Below, piece after piece: positions 57,791-64,000 of a stretch of DNA of 64,000 bases (the stretch's first letter is position 1; each line of letters begins with the position of its first letter). A program made the position numbers and the translations under genes. This DNA comes from Pyricularia pennisetigena (lineage: Eukaryota; Ascomycota; Sordariomycetes; Magnaporthales; Pyriculariaceae), in the NCBI RefSeq assembly GCF_004337985.1, contig NC_043742.1:3458176-3522175 (forward strand), given 5' to 3'. The notes below the pieces were generated by a model, which saw only the letters and a program-made list of their open reading frames with translations, was not told the DNA's origin and did no database searches.

Positions 57791-58963
57791 TTATGCCTTG
57801 ATGCCCTGCTCCTCGTCAATCAACTTGGCTTTCCTAAAGTATTCGTATAGTGCTGCGTCGCCGCCCTCGGCGTTGGCATGGCCCTTGCCGACAACCATCA
57901 GGCTGTCTCTGAAAGCAAACTCGTATATTGCGGTTCCGAACAACGTCGCAGGGATGTTAACCAGCATCCCAATGGGCGCATAGCCGTGGTATGTAAATGC
58001 CTCGCCGCCAAAGAGGATGCCGGCCACAACCCTGGCGCCCAGATCTCTCGCGAGGTTGGTGCTGAGCGTGACGCCTCCAAAGCCCCAGATCATGTCGGCG
58101 TAGGCTATGCCAACGATGAAGGGAATAGCGGCGGGACAGACAAATGGGTTTGACGGGTCGAGGGCGGCCCAGACCACAAGGGCAATAAAGGCGTCGGCGA
58201 CGAACTCGATGATCAGCACAAAGCCTAGGCTTTGATTCTGTTGCGGGTAGGAGCAGAAGATGGACGCGGGGGTATGCGCGCCGACCAGCGGCAGGCCTGC
58301 AGCCCTACGCGTGGCGGCAAAGTCCTGGATCTGCTCCCAGTACAGGACCATAATGGTCAGGGCGGCGAGGAACGCGCCAAAGATCTGGCTGATGATGTAG
58401 CGCGGCACCTTGCGCCATGAAAAGTGCTGCCAGATGGCAAGACAGAGGGTGATGGCCGGGTTGAAGTGACCACCTGAAGTCGGGGCGCAGGTGATGATGG
58501 CTAGTGCCACGCCCATGCCCATGCCCCAGCCGACCTGGAAGATGGAGCCGAAGCCGGCCGCGGAGTTCTTGTCGGTTGCATGGTGCAGGGTAAAGGTTGC
58601 GATGGAAGCAAGGCCGGCGAAGACGAAGAAGAAGACGCCGGTGGCCTCGGCGATGCACTCTCGCAGCCAGAGGGGCCGGTGGCGCTCAAAGGCGAGCCGG
58701 CGGGTGGAGATGGGTGGGTACGGCGGCAGTTGGTTCTCGACGTGGTGGTCCAGGATGGAATGGACCGCTTGATCGACCTGGTGGTGGCTGTGGGGAGATG
58801 CGGGTTTGTGGGGTGTGGTAAAAGACATTGATGGAGAGGGCGTCAGGAAGACTGGACTGTCCCCGTGGTGAGTGTGGGCTGGACTGAGGAGGTGGAGAGT
58901 CTCGTGCGTGGGGTCATGAACAGGGTCATGAAGATGGTCTGATGAAGAAAAGTATGCTGCCAT
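57791..58963 (-). CDS. aquaglyceroporin (MIP family)
   Basis: Single exon, 390 aa, start ATG at 58963. A cytosolic N-terminus of about 100 residues is rich in His and Pro (DHLHDPVHDPTHETLH). Six hydrophobic segments follow. The first pore motif is canonical (SGGHFNPAITL). The second is NLARDLGAR instead of NPARDxGPR; the Asp after Arg marks the glycerol-facilitator branch. A long loop between helices 3 and 4 carries HTPASIFCSYPQQNQ. The expected role is glycerol and/or water movement across the plasma membrane, important for osmotic balance. The replaced Pro in the second motif is known among fungal aquaglyceroporins but affects the half-helix cap, so selectivity is uncertain. Confidence 0.92.
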   Translation of the reverse strand: MAAYFSSSDHLHDPVHDPTHETLHLLSPAHTHHGDSPVFLTPSPSMSFTTPHKPASPHSHHQVDQAVHSILDHHVENQLPPYPPISTRRLAFERHRPLWLRECIAEATGVFFFVFAGLASIATFTLHHATDKNSAAGFGSIFQVGWGMGMGVALAIITCAPTSGGHFNPAITLCLAIWQHFSWRKVPRYIISQIFGAFLAALTIMVLYWEQIQDFAATRRAAGLPLVGAHTPASIFCSYPQQNQSLGFVLIIEFVADAFIALVVWAALDPSNPFVCPAAIPFIVGIAYADMIWGFGGVTLSTNLARDLGARVVAGILFGGEAFTYHGYAPIGMLVNIPATLFGTAIYEFAFRDSLMVVGKGHANAEGGDAALYEYFRKAKLIDEEQGIKA

Positions 58964-59898
58964 GGTATAGTTTGAATGGCGGCAACGTCGATGCTAACGA
59001 TGATGTGTAGTGTTTTGAGTAGGTAGGTGCTGCTATGGCTGATGAACAGTAACGAAACAAGACACCGACTAACCCTTTGACATAGGCCAAACCTGAGGCC
59101 TTTTATTCTGTTTACATTCTAGGCAGATTAGGCATGTTGCCAAGTGCAGGTGGTGTTGTGCGTCTCCGTGGCCTCCCTGGCCTCACGGGAGCTACCGTAT
59201 CGGCGCATCCTACTTTCTTCATCTAGAACCAACGGTGACAGCGATAGGATGCAGACAAGCTTTTTTGACCGCTCGTTAATAGCTGTTGTTTGGGTTAACA
59301 TGTTGGCAAAGCCTCAGAAAATGCCATGGATCAACGGCTCAATCACGCATGAAGGGGGGTGAAAGCCTTCCACCGGCGAGAAAAAATCACCTGTTCTGGG
59401 CTCGTGTAGGGAAGCGAGAGGAAGAAGTTACAGCGACATTGTGACAAGTCGCAACCTGCAAAGCGCCTGCCAGGTCGCTGCTATACGCCCCCCATTGGCT
59501 GTAAAAGTGGGGTGGTCCAAGTCCAGACTGCACTGCATGGATGCAATCTGCCCACAATTCGTCACCGGGTGCAACCCTCATCTCGAACTTGGGTCTAGAC
59601 TAGACAGAACCAAGAGAATGCTGAAGACTTTGTTCGAACTCGAACAGCTCGACATGTTCAACCACAAATGACAAAATTAGGATTGCAGTAAAGAGGTCGT
59701 TTGGAAAAGTCGAACTTCAGTCGACTGAAACCTTTTGCACCAAGTGACGATCGGCAAGTTTTCTTTATCTTTTTCTGGATTCTGACCCAAGACCGAATCA
59801 TCTTCCCTGCCATCATCCAATACTAACTTTTCTCTATAGAGACAAACTACATGTCATACCATACATAGATTTATTCCCATGACAGCAGCAGCTTTCTT
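58964..59898. other. intergenic, no gene seen
   Basis: 935 bp between the aquaglyceroporin and HET genes (both -). No domain-bearing frame. The left part is the promoter of the aquaglyceroporin gene. Confidence 0.5.
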
Positions 59899-61845
59899 TC
59901 AGACCAGTACAATCTCGCCAACCTCCCCTAGGCCAAACGCTTGGCCATCCATCATCCCGTGGACATAGGCTGCGCCCACCAATTGCCATGTTTTATCATG
60001 AACTCCCGACCGGGCATCATCTTGTGGTCGCAGGACGCAAAGAGTTGCCCCGCCGACAAGCATTGCAATTTTGTCTCCTTCTCTGGTGTCATTTGGAACC
60101 AAGCAAAACCACCCATTGCAAGACTCGGCCAGCCTCCCATCTGAGCAATATTGCATCACCACTGCGCCCATCATGTTGTCTTTACCCAAGCACCAAACGC
60201 GCCGATCGCCTTGCTCATGCAGAATCGGGGGCCATTCGACCGGCTTGAAGGCATTGGGAATTTCCTCGGCCAGCATGTCCCGACGCTTGGGATAATTTGC
60301 CGTCATTGTTATCGCCCCTGCCTCCCATGCCTTTTCTCCTGTCAAGGGATACTCGGCGTTTTGGTCCAACACCAGCTCGTCGAGCCTCCCGTTGGCAAGC
60401 CGATTGATAAGCTCCGTGTCATTCATTCTTTTGGTATCAAATTCTAGCCCAATAATCTCGGTCAATCGCTTGACGCTGTCGATTACAATCCCCGAAAGAC
60501 TCAAACGTGCCAGCTCCAAGTTCACATGCCAAGGGTGCGAAGACAGAGCAAGTCCTCCTGATGCCGTGTAAGCTGGTGTTTTTGGCGAACCGGGAATGTG
60601 CGTCTCGATAGGTATGGGCATCATCTTTGCATCTTGGTCATTAATAGTCCATAACGTCGGCACCCATGTCGGAATGTGCTCTTTAACCATACTGTGCTGG
60701 CGCAGGCTCATATCACACCCGCTCAGCAGGTACAGAGAACTGCTCTGCCTCAACATGCTCGCGACGGCATCCATGAACACTGTGGCTACCGGCAAAGCGT
60801 AGTCTGGGACGATTCCACCTTGTGCAAAATCGGAGCTTATCCCAAGGACTCCATAGATCTTATCTCGTGGGTCAGTGGCAAGCTGCAAAGGTAATTCGAG
60901 CAGCAAGGCTTCCAGACTTCCGAGAACGCGTGACCCCTGGACTTGGAACACGTCGACACCATCAAAATTATAGTCGTGTACGGTACGTCGTCCCCGGTAT
61001 TCCTCGCACAAATCGAAGTCTACCAACTTCAATAACATGCACAGAGAGTTCATACACCTCCTGTTGTAAAAGATCGGGATGTTCTGCTGGAGTTTATCCC
61101 AACCCGACTCGGCCATATCATCCACCATCGTGGCCAATACATAGCCCATTGCCGGAACCCAAAGGTTTCCAACATCCGTACGCATGACGCCACAGACGAA
61201 CGTCGCCTGCTGCGCCATGCTGAGCTCCTGCAGAATCCACACGCGGCAAAACCAGTCTCGTGTCAGCAAATCGAACATTCCTCTCATCTCTTCCGAATCT
61301 GCACCTCGCATGGCAACGGTTTTCCACTGATCCGCTGCAACCTCAAAGTAGTGCCTGTCTAGATTGCCGTCATTCCGCATCCTCTGGCCGATGCACATGG
61401 TCTCGAAGCAAATCGTCTCAAAGCAGGCAATCGCGGCCCGCGTGTGCTCGCCTTCGGGACCCAGCCAGATAAGCACCTCTTCGGCCGCCGAGTAGATATC
61501 CTTCATCCGCATCACCTGCGCGCTGCGCTCCGACAGGTCCGCCTGGTTTATGCACAGCGCGTCCACCCAGAGGTGATACGGCAGGTCGTCTTGATCCGGC
61601 TGGCAGAACTGGCGGAGGCACTCTTCCAGGCTAGCGTTGACCTGAACCTCTTCGCCATTGATCGAGATGGTGCGTCTGACTTTTGCATCCCCCCACGCGT
61701 AGGATAGAGCTTTGTACTTTGACCGAACAGATTCCAGAGGCGCCTGAACGAGCTTACAATAGACCAGACCGTTGTCACACGGGTCGAGCGGGCGTAGTTG
61801 CAAAAGGCGAATATCGCTCCCGATGAGGGGCTCGTACTGCAACAT
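59899..61845 (-). CDS. HET-domain (heterokaryon incompatibility) protein
   Basis: Single exon, 648 aa from the ATG at 61845 (MLQYEPL); an in-frame ATG at 62097 would add 84 residues of unlikely leader. The HET domain spans about residues 45-200: KALSYAWGDAKVRRTISING, LWVDALCINQADLSER, MKDIYSAAEEVLIWLGPEGE and RDWFCRVWILQELSMA. The middle has the family's DPRDKIYGVLGISSD and IPTWVPTLW; the C-terminus ends WQLVGAAYVHGMMDGQAFG, shared with the broken HET gene at 47.7-49.5 kb. HET proteins take part in self/non-self recognition and can set off cell death; partner unknown. The frame is intact, with no RIP-type stops. Confidence 0.93.
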   Translation of the reverse strand: MLQYEPLIGSDIRLLQLRPLDPCDNGLVYCKLVQAPLESVRSKYKALSYAWGDAKVRRTISINGEEVQVNASLEECLRQFCQPDQDDLPYHLWVDALCINQADLSERSAQVMRMKDIYSAAEEVLIWLGPEGEHTRAAIACFETICFETMCIGQRMRNDGNLDRHYFEVAADQWKTVAMRGADSEEMRGMFDLLTRDWFCRVWILQELSMAQQATFVCGVMRTDVGNLWVPAMGYVLATMVDDMAESGWDKLQQNIPIFYNRRCMNSLCMLLKLVDFDLCEEYRGRRTVHDYNFDGVDVFQVQGSRVLGSLEALLLELPLQLATDPRDKIYGVLGISSDFAQGGIVPDYALPVATVFMDAVASMLRQSSSLYLLSGCDMSLRQHSMVKEHIPTWVPTLWTINDQDAKMMPIPIETHIPGSPKTPAYTASGGLALSSHPWHVNLELARLSLSGIVIDSVKRLTEIIGLEFDTKRMNDTELINRLANGRLDELVLDQNAEYPLTGEKAWEAGAITMTANYPKRRDMLAEEIPNAFKPVEWPPILHEQGDRRVWCLGKDNMMGAVVMQYCSDGRLAESCNGWFCLVPNDTREGDKIAMLVGGATLCVLRPQDDARSGVHDKTWQLVGAAYVHGMMDGQAFGLGEVGEIVLV

Positions 61846-62744
61846 TGTTCTCGTTTTCTTATTTGCTGGTATAAGACGGGTGTGGCTCAGAGAAGTCGTT
61901 TTCTGTTTCGAAAAGCCTGCAGAATTACTTTGGTGGGAAATAATATTTTTTGAAGCATACAAAGGAGCTATTGAGGGGCGGCATATGTACGTTGCGGCCG
62001 TTGGCATGAACAATGGGCCTCGCCAAGAGGCGCGGTGAGCCACGTGATGGAACCCGAGGGCCCCTATCGAGGCCACTAGGAATGACAACAAATCCAACTA
62101 TCCGCTGTAGGTTTAGGACAAGAGAGCGGTGGAGCCGCTAGTATCTATGCTCTGAGCCCTCAGCTCGGTGGCCGTGTTCTTTTGGAGTTCGACAGCGTTA
62201 GTGAAAAAGACTCTGGGCAATCACACTGCTTCATCACAGCACATAAAAGCGATCAAGTAAAAACAGGACGAATTATTGAGGGCCCTTTGGAAAATGAGAT
62301 TGTCACGGCCTGAAGTGAATCATCCAGACAGAAGTACCAAGCTCTATCTCTAAAAACATATTATGAGAGTAAAAACATTGACGGCAAATCTGGATACCTT
62401 GGTAAGTTGATAACTAACCATGCAAAAAGTCTGCCTACTTGCGAGTTACCCGTTTGCAATGATACCTAGGAGCTTTTTTTGCTGTTTCTTTCATTTGGAA
62501 TAGCGATATTCTTTCTGGACGCTTTTGGTTGAAAAAAGAATGGACGCCCAGGTAACCTCGCCGCTGACTCCTGTGCTTTAGGGGCATCACAAGTAAAAGT
62601 ACTGTCACAAACGTATTCGAAAGAGGAATCCTGAGTATGAATAAATTCATATATCGGTGATCGCAGATGTCTAGAAAAGCCTGTGCTCAAGTGCCATGTC
62701 TTCTTCCTTGTGGGATATCCAGAGACCAGTGGCTATCAATAACA
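61846..62744. other. divergent promoter region
   Basis: About 900 bp between the HET gene (-) and the amidoligase-like gene (+). No supported gene. Confidence 0.5.
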
Positions 62745-64000
62745 ATGGACTTGCGCCTAGATCTAGATTACGGCCGTCTCCTGGACGAGACAGTCAGCTG
62801 GCTGACGGAAAACACACCAGCCCCCAGCACAGCAGCCACGAATCCGGCTTTGCCCTCGACTCGCCCGCCACCATCCTTGCTTGCAGCTCAGCCCAACCCT
62901 CACCCGACGCCGCCGAGCCACTCGAATCGTCCTGGCGAAGCGCCCCGGATGGCCCGTCCGGCCGACGCGCGACAGCTAATCTTCAAGTTCGGCGTCGAAT
63001 TTCTCGAGGCGGGCAGCCCGCCGCACGAGCACGCCGTCCGCCGCGTCGAGAACGTACTGCACCACCACGCCGGCGAAATCCAAATCGGCGCCGCCGTCCG
63101 CCCTCCCGGCACGGAGGGCGTGACCATCTGGGAGCTGCGTCGCATCGCCGGCCCTGCGTCCGTCCACCCCGACGACTTCCTCTGGTTCGTGGACCTCGCG
63201 CCCCACCTGGGTCCGGCGCCGCGCACCGGCGGTCCCTGGACCGGCATCAAGATCAGCGGCCGGCTGTGCATGGGTAACAGGGTGTTTGGCGACTTTGAGC
63301 AGCACTGCCGTCTGGTGGTGGACTCGTTGAGGGGGAGGACGACCGGCCGCACGGGCAACGTCCCGCCGTTGAGGACGCACATCCCGAGGAACGCGACGAC
63401 GTCGTTCTGGGTCGGCTTGAACATGGGCAGCGACGTGTGGGAACCCACCGTCTTTCGCCGCCTGTACATTTTCATGTACCTGGTCGAGCCGATCGTGTGC
63501 TCCATGTTTGTGCCGTCGTGGCGCAGCCTCCAGGACGACGCGCCGTTCGTCAGCCTCCGCGACCATGTGTCCACGCTGGCCATCCCGCAGGCGCCCATCG
63601 ACGCCACCCTGGACAGGTTCCTCGGCACGGCGGCGGCGGGGCGGGACCTGCAGGTGATCAACTGGATGTGGACGTGCGAGTTTGGGCGGCTGCAGGAGCT
63701 GGTGCGGTCGACGAGCGCGCCACGGCTGGTCCTGCGCAGCCACCTCGTCGAGCCGGGCGCGGGGTCGTCGCCGTCGCCCAGGCAGAAGAACATGGTCGAG
63801 TTTCGATACCTGCCCGGGACGCTGGACATGGCGCTGCTGCGGGGATATGCAGAAACGTGTCTCGCCGTTGTCTACTTTTCCAAGACGTCGGATGATTTCC
63901 AATATGCCGCCCTGCTGGATGACATTTGCGAGTGCTTGGAAGAGACCGGCGGCATGGCGGATGCGAGGCGTCTGCTGCTCCAAGGCCTGGGGTTTGGAAC
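62745..64000 (+). CDS. amidoligase-like protein, 3' end beyond the window
   Basis: An open frame from the ATG at 62745 runs to the window edge without a stop (418 codons seen). The N-terminal 65 residues are Pro/Ser-rich. RQLIFKFGVEFLEAG resembles the opening beta-strand of the fungal putative amidoligase family (FKFGVEIE-type). TSFWVGLNMGSD, then VFRRLYIFMYLVEPIVCSMF, fits the region where family members have a G-x-HVHVG motif followed by a helix, but both His are replaced. The family is thought to make amide bonds by ATP-grasp-related or COOH-NH2 ligase chemistry; with these changes activity is doubtful. Two long minus-strand frames (62900-63829 and 62976-63983) over it are GC-driven mirror frames. 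Assignment is moderate. Confidence 0.55.
   Translation, partial: MDLRLDLDYGRLLDETVSWLTENTPAPSTAATNPALPSTRPPPSLLAAQPNPHPTPPSHSNRPGEAPRMARPADARQLIFKFGVEFLEAGSPPHEHAVRRVENVLHHHAGEIQIGAAVRPPGTEGVTIWELRRIAGPASVHPDDFLWFVDLAPHLGPAPRTGGPWTGIKISGRLCMGNRVFGDFEQHCRLVVDSLRGRTTGRTGNVPPLRTHIPRNATTSFWVGLNMGSDVWEPTVFRRLYIFMYLVEPIVCSMFVPSWRSLQDDAPFVSLRDHVSTLAIPQAPIDATLDRFLGTAAAGRDLQVINWMWTCEFGRLQELVRSTSAPRLVLRSHLVEPGAGSSPSPRQKNMVEFRYLPGTLDMALLRGYAETCLAVVYFSKTSDDFQYAALLDDICECLEETGGMADARRLLLQGLGFG

Noticed and set aside
61846..62097. 84-residue N-terminal extension of the HET protein
   Set aside because: The sequence from 61845 already starts as HET proteins usually do; the extension has no family similarity.
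62900..63983. Two overlapping minus-strand frames of 309 and 335 codons
   Set aside because: Their composition is Arg/Pro/His-rich as expected of mirror frames, and the plus strand has a longer, more natural frame that starts at 62745 and runs through the whole stretch.

Overview
The window is nuclear DNA of a filamentous ascomycete (Pezizomycotina, most likely a sordariomycete). The evidence is short GT-AG introns of 60-200 bp with well-placed acceptors, lineage-typical gene families (CFEM-type Pth11-like GPCR, HET proteins, CBM18 glyoxal oxidase, HVA1/TUDOR protein, PL3 pectate lyase), and an LTR retrotransposon whose interior shows the CpA-to-TpA wasting of repeat-induced point mutation (RIP). 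All gene models were built by reading the frames and choosing splice sites by eye; in every complete model the exon lengths sum to a multiple of three.

Layout. 1-9.3 kb: a GPR1/FUN34/YaaH acetate-transporter-like gene (-) and a GH2 exo-beta-D-glucosaminidase-like gene (+) with an N-terminal membrane anchor. 9.3-13.5 kb: a very long secreted protein with five CBM18 chitin-binding modules in Ser/Thr-rich linkers and a C-terminal copper-radical (AA5) oxidase. 13.9-25.5 kb, all on the minus strand: F-box/LRR-like protein, DUF3140-HVA1 TUDOR protein, the karyopherin Kap123 (importin beta-4), and an unrecognised helical protein. 27.3-31.5 kb: a seven-exon CFEM GPCR (+) facing a Dal5-like MFS permease (-).

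32.65-41.35 kb is a Ty1/Copia element on the minus strand with 166-bp LTRs and a perfect 5-bp target duplication (ACAGC). Its gag-pol is ruined by RIP, yet the LTRs and a nested block of about 0.6 kb are almost untouched.

42.3-46.0 kb: a CHRD-domain secreted protein and a PL3 pectate lyase (both -). 46.18 kb holds a 7-N assembly gap. 47.7-49.5 kb: a frame-broken HET gene relic. 50.0-51.4 kb: an HSL-type alpha/beta hydrolase. 53.1-55.0 kb: a thermolysin-like (M4) protein that has lost its catalytic Glu. 55.5-64 kb: SGNH esterase (-), aquaglyceroporin (-), intact HET protein (-), and an amidoligase-like protein running off the right edge.

Functionally the window is accessory-rich. Wall- and plant-polymer-active secreted enzymes (chitosan, chitin, pectin, esters), surface sensing and transport (GPCR, MFS, MIP, acetate permease) and self/non-self genes (HET) sit around a few housekeeping genes (Kap123). 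Points most worth a second look: the catalytically dead M4 protein, the RIP-wasted element with near-intact LTRs, the chitosan/chitin gene pair, the in-frame 72-bp intron in the CBM18 gene, and A-tracts of 25-30 bases that all lie on one strand, three of them inside introns.
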